Made by a program: the position numbers and the translations under genes
Assembly (NCBI GenBank): GCA_029263945.1
Contig: JARIDM010000092.1
Location: forward strand, 1-19,553
Direction of reading: 5' to 3'
Origin: Sporosarcina sp.
GTDB lineage: Bacteria; Bacillota; Bacilli; Bacillales_A; Planococcaceae
Length of the DNA stretch: 19,553 nucleotides
Notes under the pieces: generated by a model
What the model was told of the DNA's origin: nothing
The model's database searches: none
The model's input: the letters and a program-made list of their open reading frames with translations, nothing else
Shown: positions 6,348 through 13,756 of the stretch, in pieces
Layout of the letters: the number at the start of each line of letters is the position of its first letter
Numbering within the stretch: the stretch's first letter is position 1

Positions 6348-7271
6348 ATGGGAGAACAACCAGTAGTAGAACTGAAGAATCTATCGAAGACGATTGGTGC
6401 TAAAAAAATTATTGATAACTTGAATTTGGCTTTATATCCAGGTCAAATTACAGGGTTTCTTGGGCCGAACGGGGCAGGGAAAACAACGACAATTCGAATG
6501 ATGGTTGGCTTAATGGCGCCGACAAGTGGGGACGTCATCATTGACGGAAAGTCTCTACTGAATGATTTTGAAGGGGGACTTTCAAAAGTCGGGGTGATTG
6601 TAGAAAACCCTGAAATGTACAAGTATATGTCGGGTTACAAAAACCTTGTACATTTTGGGCGGATGCATGAAGGGGTAACGAAAGAACGGATTGACGAAGT
6701 GATTCGTCAAGTGGGGCTCGAAAATCGCATTCAAGAAAAAGTATCGACGTATTCATTGGGGATGCGGCAACGACTTGGTTTGGCGCAAGCGCTGCTTCAT
6801 CGTCCAAAGTTTTTAATACTCGATGAACCGACGAATGGATTAGATCCAGCAGGCATTCGAGAATTTCGTATGTATTTACGAAGTATTGCGGAAAAAGAAG
6901 GCGTTTCAATTTTTGTGTCGAGTCATATGTTATCTGAAATTGAACTGATGTGTGATCGGATTGCCATCATTCAAAATGGTAAACTCATTGACGTTGAAGA
7001 GGTTTCCACTTCGAAAATGTCTTATTACTATATCGAAGTGGCACCATTAGAAGCTGTGGAACAGTTGTTCATTGACGAAGGGCGTCAAGTTGAACGATTT
7101 AAAGAAGGCCTGATTGTGAATGCTGAAAAAGAAGAAATTCCAATGCTCATTCAAAAGTTAACGGCAGAAGACATTCAACTATTTGCGGTTCAACCACACC
7201 GACGAACATTGGAAGACCAATTTTTAGAAATGACGGGAGGTGGCCAAATTGCTGAATCTCATCAAAAATGA
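6348..7271 (+). CDS. yhcH: ABC transporter ATP-binding protein, BcrA-like (YhcH-like)
   Basis: A 307-residue ATPase with Walker A GPNGAGKTT (39-47), signature YSLGMRQR (135-142), Walker B FLILDEP (155-161) and His193 in SSHML. The Q-loop position is Glu86 in VENP, as in BcrA/NatA-type ATPases. A C-terminal extension of about 90 residues follows the nucleotide-binding domain, as in bacitracin and lantibiotic export ATPases. It overlaps the start of the permease gene at 7249 by 23 bases, so the two are surely co-expressed and likely form one complex (YhcH with YhcI). A role in export of an antimicrobial or cell-envelope compound is plausible by family but unproven. Confidence 0.9.
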   Translation: MGEQPVVELKNLSKTIGAKKIIDNLNLALYPGQITGFLGPNGAGKTTTIRMMVGLMAPTSGDVIIDGKSLLNDFEGGLSKVGVIVENPEMYKYMSGYKNLVHFGRMHEGVTKERIDEVIRQVGLENRIQEKVSTYSLGMRQRLGLAQALLHRPKFLILDEPTNGLDPAGIREFRMYLRSIAEKEGVSIFVSSHMLSEIELMCDRIAIIQNGKLIDVEEVSTSKMSYYYIEVAPLEAVEQLFIDEGRQVERFKEGLIVNAEKEEIPMLIQKLTAEDIQLFAVQPHRRTLEDQFLEMTGGGQIAESHQK

Positions 7272-8184
7272 ATGGATGAAGTTGTGGAGTAAAAAAGGGA
7301 CATGGACGATGGTCATTTTGTTGGCTGTCATTATTGTTGGCGTGATGGGAATTGTGAAATATTCAGAAGGTGCATTCGATGAAACTGCGTGGAATGCAGA
7401 ATTGGAAATACAGCTTGAAGAAGTTGAAACGGCCCTTGCTGAACCTGATATAGAGGCAGACGAAAAGGCTAATTTAGAAGCCGAGCAAGCGGATCTTCAA
7501 GAAATGATTGCGATGAATATTGAATCGAGTAAGCCAGTAACGCGTGAAAGTCTCATTGCTGATACATTTGGCATGATGGCGATTGTAACACTCTTAACAA
7601 TTATCGTAGCATCGGGAATCGTGTCGACTGAGTTTTCGGAAGGTACGATTAAAATGTTATTGTCACGTCCGGTAAAACGGTGGAAGATATTAACATCTAA
7701 ATATGTAACGGTATTATTATTCTGTTTGCTTGCAACCGCCATTACATACGTAGCAAGCTTTGTTAGTGCATTTATCTTTTTCCCAGGGGCTACGGAAAGT
7801 ACGATTACATTCTCCAATCAAGAAATCGCGACGTCAGCATATTTCGGGAAATCCTTGTATCTCCTATTTCTGGCATTCATCAATGCAGCCATTATCTCAA
7901 CACTGGCATTTACGCTAGGTGTCGTGTTCCGCTCAACGGCAATGGCGATTGGTATTTCTGTTTTTCTGTATTTCACAGGAGGCATTATTGTCGCATTTTT
8001 ACAGGAGTATGAGATTGCAAAATATATCATTTTTGCGCATACGAATTTAACGCAATTTGAAACAGGGTATTTAACGTTTCCAGATATGACGATGCCGTTT
8101 TCGGTGGCCGTGTTGCTTGTGTATTGGGTTTTGTTTCTCGTCATTAGCTATATGATGTTTGGGAAACGGGATGTAACTGCATAA
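7249..8184 (+). CDS. yhcI: ABC-2 type transporter permease (YhcI-like)
   Basis: A 311-residue membrane subunit partnered with the preceding ATPase. The start MLNLIKNEWMKLWSKKGTW is the usual cytoplasmic lead of this family. Helix 1 spans about 20-37. A strongly acidic, probably coiled-coil external loop follows (about 43-95, rich in Glu and Ala), then EFSEGTIKMLLSRPVKRWKI (128-147), the coupling segment seen in ABC-2 permeases, and about five more helices. The frame is open from GTG 7240, but GGGAGG at 7235-7240 covers that codon and lies 8 bases before TTG 7249, which also gives the family-like N-terminus. It is the last gene of the operon. No clear terminator follows; the structured repeat at 8245-8379 may take that role. 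Confidence 0.87.
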   Translation: MLNLIKNEWMKLWSKKGTWTMVILLAVIIVGVMGIVKYSEGAFDETAWNAELEIQLEEVETALAEPDIEADEKANLEAEQADLQEMIAMNIESSKPVTRESLIADTFGMMAIVTLLTIIVASGIVSTEFSEGTIKMLLSRPVKRWKILTSKYVTVLLFCLLATAITYVASFVSAFIFFPGATESTITFSNQEIATSAYFGKSLYLLFLAFINAAIISTLAFTLGVVFRSTAMAIGISVFLYFTGGIIVAFLQEYEIAKYIIFAHTNLTQFETGYLTFPDMTMPFSVAVLLVYWVLFLVISYMMFGKRDVTA

Positions 8185-8244
8185 TTTTTTTGGAACCTCT
8201 CGTGCTGCGTGGGGGATTCTGAAAAATCTGAAATTTCTATAACA

Positions 8245-8379
8245 CAATTGATTTCCGCTCCAATCGGACGCGTTCCACAGGCACAACTTCAGCCTCCTCG
8301 TCGCGAAAACCGCGCTACTGTGGGGTCTTCAGTTTGTGCTGTTCCTGCTGGAGTCGCCGATTTCCGTTCCAATCAATTG
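8245..8379. repeat. Degenerate interspersed palindromic repeat element (Bacillales type)
   Basis: A 135-base non-coding element bounded by perfect 9-bp inverted ends (CAATTGATT at 8245-8253, AATCAATTG at 8371-8379). It also carries a 16-base near-identical direct pair, GATTTCCGCTCCAATC (8250-8265) and GATTTCCGTTCCAATC (8359-8374). Internal parts (TTCCACAGGCACAACTTCAG, GCCTCCTCG, GGGGTCTTCAGTTTGTGCTG, GGAGTCGCC) resemble a GC-rich dispersed element that I recall from many Bacillus-related genomes and that is often mistaken for small genes. Small ORFs through it are artefacts. Origin and function are not known to me. Confidence 0.7.
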
Positions 8380-8468
8380 GAATGCACATAGAAAAGAGTT
8401 TTTCAGTACCCTACTGCGTGTGCGAGGGGTTTTTGGTTATGGATTTTGTAGGCAATTGGTCCTGTTTC

Positions 8469-8552
8469 GCTGATAAGTATGGTGGAAGTGCTGATAGGGC
8501 GTGGGAAGTTGCTGATAATGACCTAAAAAGTGTTGATAACGCGGTTTATCCA
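8469..8552. repeat. Phased array, 21-bp step, core G(C/T)TGATA
   Basis: The core GCTGATA (once GTTGATA) starts at 8469, 8490, 8511 and 8532, exactly 21 bases apart. Linkers are loosely related; the first three end in a purine-rich stretch such as GGAAGT or AAAAAGT. The array sits just beyond the terminator of the small minus-strand gene and downstream of the interspersed repeat. Any reading frame through it gives a seven-residue repeat, which is a by-product of the 21-base step. Confidence 0.75.
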
Positions 8553-8584
8553 AATAAAAAAAGCCTTCAATGAAGAGGCTTTTA
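8553..8584 (-). terminator. Terminator of the 30-residue peptide gene
   Basis: On the minus strand AAGCC (8581-8577) pairs with GGCTT (8565-8561), and TTCA (8574-8571) with TGAA (8569-8566), with a two-base bulge. A run of seven T follows. It begins 12 bases after the stop codon at 8593. Confidence 0.75.
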
Positions 8585-8592
8585 CGTGTTTA

Positions 8593-8685
8593 TTAATTAA
8601 CGCTCGTGAATGTGCGTACGAGTCCTGCGACTGTACCGATACCTACGAATGCGAATAGGGCAAACATCATATACAAGAACCACAT
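8593..8685 (-). CDS. 30-residue single-span membrane peptide
   Basis: ATG 8685 opens a 30-codon frame ending at TAA 8595-8593. The product has one hydrophobic helix from residue 2 to about 23 (MWFLYMMFALFAFVGIGTV and onward), then a single Arg24 and a polar tail, so an inner-membrane micropeptide is expected. Support for a real gene comes from a complete transcription unit: a candidate promoter at 8726-8754 (minus), AAGGAG 10 bases before the ATG, and a U-tailed hairpin 12 bases after the stop. I do not recognise the family, and no function should be read from it. Similar tiny hydrophobic proteins act as partners of larger membrane complexes, as toxins or as stress modulators; nothing here selects among these. 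Confidence 0.6.
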   Translation of the reverse strand: MWFLYMMFALFAFVGIGTVAGLVRTFTSVN

Positions 8686-8725
8686 GGGGCCTTCACTCCT
8701 TCTTTTCGAATACTCAATTGTCTTT

Positions 8726-8754
8726 ATTGTACCACTTACAGGAAGGCTCGGCAA
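8726..8754 (-). promoter_or_regulatory. Sigma-A-like promoter for the 30-residue peptide gene
   Basis: On the minus strand TTGCCG (8754-8749, 4 of 6) and TACAAT (8731-8726, 5 of 6) are separated by 17 bp. Transcription would begin near 8719, about 34 bases before the start codon. Confidence 0.55.
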
Positions 8755-8767
8755 TGTGAAGCTGAAG

Positions 8768-8792
8768 GTTTAAGTCCTGCGACTTTGTGGAA
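8768..8792 (+). promoter_or_regulatory. Possible sigma-B-type promoter for the YdaG-like gene
   Basis: GTTTAA at 8768-8773 matches the sigma-B -35 consensus. The expected GGGTAT about 13-15 bases later is poor (GGAAAG). I mention it because B. subtilis ydaG is a general stress gene; the match alone is weak. Confidence 0.2.
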
Positions 8793-8827
8793 AGATACAA
8801 CTAATCGAGGAAAAGGAGTGTAGACAA

Positions 8828-9247
8828 TTGGCTAAAACAGCAAAAGAAACCGCGTTGAAGATATTAAAAGAAGACTTTGTAGGGACGATGGCAACGATAC
8901 GGGACAACAAACCTAGGTCGCGTTACATGACGTTTTTTAATGATGACTTTACACTTTACACCGTTACGAGTAAGGATACACATAAAATGGATGACTTAGA
9001 AACGAATCCGCATACACATATTTTACTTGGCTATGAAGGTAAAGGAATGGGTGATGCATACCTTGAAATTGAGGGAACCGTTGAAGAATCTGAGGAAGAA
9101 ACGTTGAAAGAAAAAGTATTTGAGCGTGCAGCGAAGGTACTGGATAAAACAACAACACTATCAGATCTCGTTGTCTTAAAAATCACCCCGCAACAAATTC
9201 GTTTGCTCAATAAAAAAGGGGAAGCACCTCAAAACATCGACTTTTAA
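8828..9247 (+). CDS. Pyridoxamine 5'-phosphate oxidase-fold protein, general stress protein 26 (YdaG-like)
   Basis: A 139-residue protein of the split-barrel flavin-binding family. The run VGTMATIRDNKPRSRYMTFF (18-37), then TLYTVTSKDTHKMDDLETNP and HILLGYEGKGMGDAYLEIEG, is characteristic of the general stress protein 26 group represented by B. subtilis YdaG, of about the same length. These proteins bind FMN or a related cofactor; the reaction is not established, and they are not vitamin B6 synthesis enzymes. The start is TTG 8828, preceded at 7 bases by AAAAGGAGTG. The gene stands alone, between the small minus-strand gene and a strong terminator. Confidence 0.87.
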   Translation: MAKTAKETALKILKEDFVGTMATIRDNKPRSRYMTFFNDDFTLYTVTSKDTHKMDDLETNPHTHILLGYEGKGMGDAYLEIEGTVEESEEETLKEKVFERAAKVLDKTTTLSDLVVLKITPQQIRLLNKKGEAPQNIDF

Positions 9248-9259
9248 AAACTGAACAGG

Positions 9260-9292
9260 AAAGACAACGCCATGAGAAGCGTTGTCTTTTTT
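9260..9292 (+). terminator. Rho-independent terminator after the YdaG-like gene
   Basis: AAGACAACGC (9261-9270) pairs perfectly with GCGTTGTCTT (9279-9288) around an 8-base loop, followed by a T run. Confidence 0.9.
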
Positions 9293-9305
9293 GATTGGCT
9301 TCAAT

Positions 9306-9336
9306 TTGTCATAGTAGTCTAAATATATGGTATATT
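9306..9336 (+). promoter_or_regulatory. Weak candidate promoter for tldD-tldE
   Basis: TTGTCA (9306-9311) and TATATT (9331-9336) match well but are 19 bp apart, longer than usual. The region is very A/T-rich, so other choices exist. Confidence 0.3.
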
Positions 9337-9361
9337 CTATATTGTAGAGGGGGAATGAATG

Positions 9362-10750
9362 ATGATTAAACAATCCATTATAGAAAATGTCATTGAGGCT
9401 GCGCTGTCGACGGGCGGTGACTTTGCAGAAGTATTTGTGGAAGACAAGTATGTAAATTCAATGGCCTTACAAGACAAGAAAATCGAACGCAGTATCTCTG
9501 GCCGTGATTTTGGCATCGGGATTCGGATTTTTTCTGGACTACAAAATGTCTATACGTATACGACAGATTTCTCTGAAGAGGGGCTAGTGAACGCGGCCAA
9601 AAAAGCGGCGCTCGCGATACAAGGCGGAGGGAGCGGCATTATTCATCCGCTCAAAAAAGAGCTGATTACCTCGATTCATCCGATTATACAAATGCCACAA
9701 ACAGTCGCACATGCCCGTAAAGCTGCGGTAATGAAAAAAGCAGATGACATTGTGAGACAATACGATGCACGCATTAAACAAGCATCGATACGCTATTTAG
9801 ATGAAGAACAGCACGTACTGATTGCGAACTCTGAAGGGAAACTGGTGGAAGATACACGTGTTCATAGTCGACTTGCGATTGGCGCAACCGCTTCGGACGG
9901 CGTAGAAATGCAATCAGGTTTTTATGGTCCGGGTGCGCATGCAGGCTTTGAGTTTATAGAAAACCTTGACCTCACGCATTATGCAGGAGAAGCGGCGCGA
10001 ATTGCAGTGACCATGCTTGAGGCAGATGAATGTCCGAGTGGGAAATTCCCAGTCATTATCGACAATGAATTCGGCGGTGTTATATTCCATGAGGCATGTG
10101 GACACGGCTTAGAAGCAACTGCGGTCGCAAAAAACAACTCTGTGTTTGCCAATCGGATTGGTGAAAAAGTAGCGCCAGATATCGTGACCTACATTGATGA
10201 TGGGACGATTCCAAATGAGTGGGGCTCGCTCAATATCGATGATGAAGGCGAAAAAACACGTAAAAATGTGCTCATTGAAGACGGAATTTTAAAAGGGTAT
10301 TTAATTGATAAATTTAATGCACGCCGGATGAATGCTGAAGCAACAGGTTCTTCACGTCGTCAATCTTATCGGTTCAATCCAACGTCGAGAATGACCAATA
10401 CCTATATCGCACCAGGCAAGTCGACGCCGGAAGAAATCATTGCTGCGACGGAAAACGGCATCTACGCTAAATATATGGGCGGTGGGCAAGTGAATCCAGC
10501 GACAGGGGATTATAACTTCGCGATCGAAGAAGCGTATCTTGTGAAAAACGGTAAGATTGACCGACCAGTAAGAGGTGCAACGCTGATCGGGAACGGTGCC
10601 GAAACACTCAAACGTGTCGATATGGTGGGGAATAATCTTGCACACGGCGCAGGCATGTGTGGTTCAGTAAGTGGAAGCCTACCTGTAAATGTTGGGCAAC
10701 CGATGATTCGTATCAATGAAATTACAGTCGGCGGAACGAAGGGGGAGTAA
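9362..10750 (+). CDS. tldD: TldD metalloprotease subunit
   Basis: TldD is the zinc-bearing subunit of the TldD/TldE protease, which removes leader peptides in some RiPP pathways and degrades unfolded peptides. With numbering from the ATG at 9359, the zinc motif HEACGH is at 244-249, and Cys434 in GMCGS sits where the third zinc ligand of E. coli TldD is expected. VIIDNEFGGVIFHEACGHGLE and the later GNG and NVGQP motifs are all in place. The segment after that Cys reads SVSGSLPVNVGQP, where many TldD proteins have GKxGQ-xVPV-xxGQP; function is probably kept. Length (462-463) is normal. ATG codons at 9359 and 9362 are equally usable. tldE follows after 3 bases. No obvious leader-type peptide gene is adjacent. 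Confidence 0.92.
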   Translation: MIKQSIIENVIEAALSTGGDFAEVFVEDKYVNSMALQDKKIERSISGRDFGIGIRIFSGLQNVYTYTTDFSEEGLVNAAKKAALAIQGGGSGIIHPLKKELITSIHPIIQMPQTVAHARKAAVMKKADDIVRQYDARIKQASIRYLDEEQHVLIANSEGKLVEDTRVHSRLAIGATASDGVEMQSGFYGPGAHAGFEFIENLDLTHYAGEAARIAVTMLEADECPSGKFPVIIDNEFGGVIFHEACGHGLEATAVAKNNSVFANRIGEKVAPDIVTYIDDGTIPNEWGSLNIDDEGEKTRKNVLIEDGILKGYLIDKFNARRMNAEATGSSRRQSYRFNPTSRMTNTYIAPGKSTPEEIIAATENGIYAKYMGGGQVNPATGDYNFAIEEAYLVKNGKIDRPVRGATLIGNGAETLKRVDMVGNNLAHGAGMCGSVSGSLPVNVGQPMIRINEITVGGTKGE

Positions 10751-10753
10751 TCG

Positions 10754-12100
10754 ATGGATATCCATGCATTTCAAGAAAAGTTATTAACAGAAGCGACGGC
10801 AGCTGGATTCAAAGAAGCTGAAATTTATTATGAAAAGTCAACCTCGTTTAGTTGTACTATTTTTGAAGGCGAGATTGATAGTTATGAAACGTCAGAAGAC
10901 GGTGGACTAGGGCTACGTGGTCTTTATAACGGCAAAATGGGCTATGCATACACAGAGAAAATTGAGGCCGCCTCTATTCCGTTTTTAATTGACAGTGCGA
11001 AGGCAAACGCCGATGTGCTTGATGAGGACGACGGGTCTACTATTTTTGAAGGAAGCGAAACCTATCAAGACCACTCTTTTTATAGCGAGTCGCTTGAAAA
11101 TGTCCTGGTTTCCGACAAAATCGATTTGATTAAGTCCATTGAAAAGAAAGTGTTGAAGGCAGATCCACGGATTACAGCGCTCAATTATTGTGTCATTCAA
11201 GACATGTCGGGCGAGCGTCTTCTTGCAAACAGTAAAGGACTGTCTTTGCGGGAAAAACAGAACGGCATCGTCATTTTCATTTCGGCGGTAGTCAAAGACG
11301 GAGACGAGATGAAAACAGGTAGTGTTGTGAAGATGAGCCGAGACTTTAACGAGTTGGATGCGGATGAAATCGCGAAAGAAGTTGCCGAGGAAGCACTCTC
11401 ACATCTTGGGGGACAATCAATTCCAGCGAAGAAGTATCCAGTGATGCTTCGGTATGATGCAGCAGCTTCACTACTTGCAACATTTGCCCCGATCTTCTCT
11501 GCTGAAAACACACAAAAAGACGAATCCTTATTAAAAGGTAAAGTCGGTACGACGATTGCTTCAGCAGTATATACCTTAATAGACGATCCATTCCATGCAG
11601 GTTCCATTGGTGGGGCTAACTTTGACGGAGAAGGCGTTGCGACTAAAAAACAAACCATCGTGAAAGAAGGAACGTTAGACACGCTTTGCCATAACCGTAA
11701 GACGGCGAAAAAAGACGGGGTAGCAACGACTGGGCATGCACAGAAAACGTCGTACAAAGGAACGCTATCGATTGCACCTCATAAGTTCTACGTCGAACCT
11801 GGCACGAAGAGTAGAGAAGAACTCATTGCTGAGGTTAAAGAAGGCGTGCTCATTACAGGCTTGTCTGGCCTTCACTCGGGGGCCAGCACAATTTCGGGCG
11901 ATTTCTCTGTTGCTGCAACAGGGTTCCATATTAAAGAGGGGGTCATTGCTTCTCCTGTCAAACAAATGACCATCGCAGGAAACTACTTTGAATTCCTCAA
12001 AAATGTGGAAGCAGTCGGCTCAGATTTAACCTTCACATCCGCAAGCTACGGCTCGCCGACGATACGCGTGAAAGAGCTTTCCGTTACCGTAGATTCATAA
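10754..12100 (+). CDS. tldE: TldE (PmbA) subunit, TldD-related
   Basis: The 448-residue partner of TldD. It has the same overall fold but no HExxxH motif, as in E. coli TldE/PmbA; in the heteromer TldE shapes the active chamber while TldD carries zinc. Recognisable parts are the N-terminal KEAEIYYEKSTSFSCTIFEGEIDSY region (written here only as a region, residues about 20-43), the central KYPVMLRYDAAASLLATF, GGANFDGEGVATKKQ and the C-terminal GLSGLHSGASTISGDFSV. It begins 3 bases after tldD with GGGGGAG upstream and ends at a strong bidirectional terminator, so the two form a two-gene operon. Confidence 0.9.
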   Translation: MDIHAFQEKLLTEATAAGFKEAEIYYEKSTSFSCTIFEGEIDSYETSEDGGLGLRGLYNGKMGYAYTEKIEAASIPFLIDSAKANADVLDEDDGSTIFEGSETYQDHSFYSESLENVLVSDKIDLIKSIEKKVLKADPRITALNYCVIQDMSGERLLANSKGLSLREKQNGIVIFISAVVKDGDEMKTGSVVKMSRDFNELDADEIAKEVAEEALSHLGGQSIPAKKYPVMLRYDAAASLLATFAPIFSAENTQKDESLLKGKVGTTIASAVYTLIDDPFHAGSIGGANFDGEGVATKKQTIVKEGTLDTLCHNRKTAKKDGVATTGHAQKTSYKGTLSIAPHKFYVEPGTKSREELIAEVKEGVLITGLSGLHSGASTISGDFSVAATGFHIKEGVIASPVKQMTIAGNYFEFLKNVEAVGSDLTFTSASYGSPTIRVKELSVTVDS

Positions 12101-12144
12101 GCAAAAAAGGACATTCCTAGATTATGGGAATGTCCTTTTTGCTT
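12100..12144. terminator. Bidirectional terminator between tldE and mscL
   Basis: AAAAAAGGACATTCC (12103-12117) pairs with GGAATGTCCTTTTT (12127-12140), flanked by A and T runs. It serves tldE on + and mscL on -. Confidence 0.9.
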
Positions 12145-12150
12145 GAAACC

Positions 12151-12531
12151 TTATTTAGCTTGTTGTTCTTTTAATAAATCACGAATTTCCGTTAACAACA
12201 ATTCTTCCGAGCTCTTCACTTCGACTTCTTCAATGATTTCTTCTTTTCTTTTAAACTTTGCCATGAAACGAATCACAAGGAAAATCACAAACGCGATGAT
12301 GAGAAAGTCAATAATCGACTGGATAAACATCCCGTATGTAATGTCTGCCTTGCCAATTGTTTTATGCATGCCTGAAAAGTCAATGCCCCCTGAAATGATG
12401 CCAATTATGGGCGTAATAATATTCTCAACCAAAGAAGAAACAATCTTCCCGAATGCCGCCCCAATGACAACTGCAACGGCTAAGTCAAACACGTTTCCTT
12501 GAAACGCAAATTCTTTAAAATCTTTCCACAT
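12151..12531 (-). CDS. mscL: Large-conductance mechanosensitive channel MscL
   Basis: A 126-residue channel subunit that opens under membrane tension and releases solutes on osmotic downshock. It begins MWKDFKEFAFQGNVFDLAVA, with the amphipathic N-terminal helix and the GNVFDLAVAVVIGAAFGKIV pore helix. A second helix (SIIDFLIIAFVIFLVIRFMA) and a charged C-terminal bundle with LLTEIRDLLKEQ follow. Length is typical. The frame stays open upstream to 12732, but those 67 codons overlap the alkyltransferase-like gene antiparallel-free in another frame and have no family match. ATG 12531 has GGAG 9 bases upstream. It lies 61 bases after the alkyltransferase-like gene and may share its transcript. 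Confidence 0.93.
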   Translation of the reverse strand: MWKDFKEFAFQGNVFDLAVAVVIGAAFGKIVSSLVENIITPIIGIISGGIDFSGMHKTIGKADITYGMFIQSIIDFLIIAFVIFLVIRFMAKFKRKEEIIEEVEVKSSEELLLTEIRDLLKEQQAK

Positions 12532-12592
12532 AAGTTTCACTCCACTTCTTGATAAAATTGTTACCTCGTAAAACGTATAAGCAGCTATGAGA

Positions 12593-12907
12593 TTAGCTTT
12601 CCTCAAAGGTTTCTTCTGGAAACCACCGATAGGTAGTAAAGTTAACTTTTCCGTTTGCTTCAAATACAATGCCTTCTGCTTCAAGGAGCTCTTTTTGGTT
12701 GTTCTCGGTAAATGAAATTTCCCCTTGGGCATTAATAATTCGATGCCAAGGCAACTGGTGCTGCCGACTCATGGCATGTAGTACTCTGACAACTTGCCTC
12801 GCGCCGCGTGGATTCCCAGCAGCAGAAGCAACTTGTCCGTAAGACATCACTTTTCCAGTAGGGATATTTTGAACAATCTTGACGACGCGTTCCGTAAATA
12901 GATTCAT
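12593..12907 (-). CDS. Alkyltransferase-like protein (ATL), MGMT family lacking the catalytic cysteine
   Basis: A 104-residue protein with the DNA-binding domain of O6-alkylguanine-DNA alkyltransferases: IPTGKVMSYGQVASAAG (15-31), then the helix-turn-helix RGARQVVRVLHA (34-45) and PWHRIIN (53-59). In true MGMT the last motif is PCHR; here Trp54 replaces the acceptor Cys, the same change as in E. coli YbaZ. Such proteins bind and flip alkylated guanine without repairing it and hand the lesion to nucleotide excision repair. Tyr23 and the Arg37 finger fit the base-flipping residues. The start overlaps the PAP2 stop by ATGA with AAGGAGAAGG upstream, so the two are translationally coupled. Confidence 0.9.
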   Translation of the reverse strand: MNLFTERVVKIVQNIPTGKVMSYGQVASAAGNPRGARQVVRVLHAMSRQHQLPWHRIINAQGEISFTENNQKELLEAEGIVFEANGKVNFTTYRWFPEETFEES

Positions 12908-13569
12908 AAAATTTCCTTCTCCTTCAGCTTCCTTTTACCTTTCTGAATTAACGTGAAAATCGAAATGGCTAACGTAACTAAAAACAGACTCGCCATCATC
13001 CCCCCCATAATATCACTTGGAAAGTGAACACCGAGGTAAATTCGACTGACGGCAATCATCCCAATCATAAACGTTACAGCAGAAATGAGCACGATTTGAT
13101 GGGTGCGTGACTTCATGTTGCGCCACAAGACATAGGCAATAATGGTATACATGCTAAACGCCATCATCGTATGGCCACTAGGAAAACTAAGGCCCCCTGC
13201 GTCAATAATGCGGTAGATTTCAGGACGTTCCCGTTTAAAGAACTGTTTTAAGAGTCCGTTGGCAATTACGGTAATCACAATAAGCGCAACGAATAGAAAC
13301 GCTTCGCCTCTTCTTTGATAAATAAAATATAAGAGTGAAAAAGCAATGACCGTGAGGGGGGCGACGACATATGTAGAGCCAATCCAAGTAAAGGTTTTAA
13401 AAAGTAGCGTAAGCCCAGTTGATTCTAACCCTTGGACGGCGTGAATAATCGGCTCGTCAAAGAATTTAATCGCACCTGTTTGAATGGTGTGCGCAATGAA
13501 GAGAAATAAAGAAGCGCTGACAAGACAAATGAGGAGCACAATGTAAAAACGTCGTGAAATACCGAGCAT
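12904..13569 (-). CDS. PAP2-family membrane phosphatase
   Basis: A 221-residue, six-helix membrane protein with the full PAP2 signature: KQFFKRERP (C1, 108-116), PSGH (C2, 130-133) and SRIYLGVHFPSD (C3, 175-186). The catalytic His182 and supporting Asp186 are present. Members remove phosphate from phosphatidic acid, phosphatidylglycerol phosphate or undecaprenyl pyrophosphate at the outer face of the membrane; the substrate cannot be told here. The start ATG 13569 has AAAGGTG 7 bases upstream. It is the first gene of a leftward group with the alkyltransferase-like gene and perhaps mscL. Confidence 0.9.
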   Translation of the reverse strand: MLGISRRFYIVLLICLVSASLFLFIAHTIQTGAIKFFDEPIIHAVQGLESTGLTLLFKTFTWIGSTYVVAPLTVIAFSLLYFIYQRRGEAFLFVALIVITVIANGLLKQFFKRERPEIYRIIDAGGLSFPSGHTMMAFSMYTIIAYVLWRNMKSRTHQIVLISAVTFMIGMIAVSRIYLGVHFPSDIMGGMMASLFLVTLAISIFTLIQKGKRKLKEKEIL

Positions 13570-13592
13570 GAAATCACACCTTTCTGTTTATG

Positions 13593-13621
13593 AGTATAGC
13601 GTAGAACGTGGTTGAGGTGAA
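13593..13621 (-). promoter_or_regulatory. Sigma-A-like promoter of the PAP2 gene group
   Basis: On the minus strand TTCACC (13621-13616, 4 of 6) and TATACT (13598-13593, 5 of 6) are 17 bp apart, about 25 bases before the start codon. Confidence 0.55.
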
Positions 13622-13677
13622 ATGATTTACGTATCCGTTACGATTTGAGCAACATAGCACGCATTTTATAGAAGATT

Positions 13678-13686
13678 TGCTATACT
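13678..13686 (+). promoter_or_regulatory. Extended -10 promoter candidate for ytxJ
   Basis: TGCTATACT is a TGn extended -10 with TATACT at 13681-13686. No convincing -35 is seen, as is common with extended -10 promoters. Confidence 0.45.
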
Positions 13687-13756
13687 TGGCCTAGCGTTAA
13701 AAGCCATTTTTGACAGATGTTGATTTGTCAGAAATAAAAAGAGGGAGTGGATCGTG

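Noticed and set aside
8209..8573. Overlapping small plus-strand ORFs of 60 and 79 codons
   Set aside because: They run through the palindromic repeat element and the 21-bp array, have no SD, and the seven-residue repeat is forced by the 21-base step.
11197..11757. 186-codon minus-strand ORF, rich in Ser, Pro and Phe
   Set aside because: It lies antisense inside tldE, with composition typical of a reverse-frame shadow.
12532..12732. 67-codon N-terminal extension of MscL
   Set aside because: MscL proteins begin at MWKDFKEFA; the extension overlaps the 3' end of the alkyltransferase-like gene in another frame, and ATG 12531 has its own SD.
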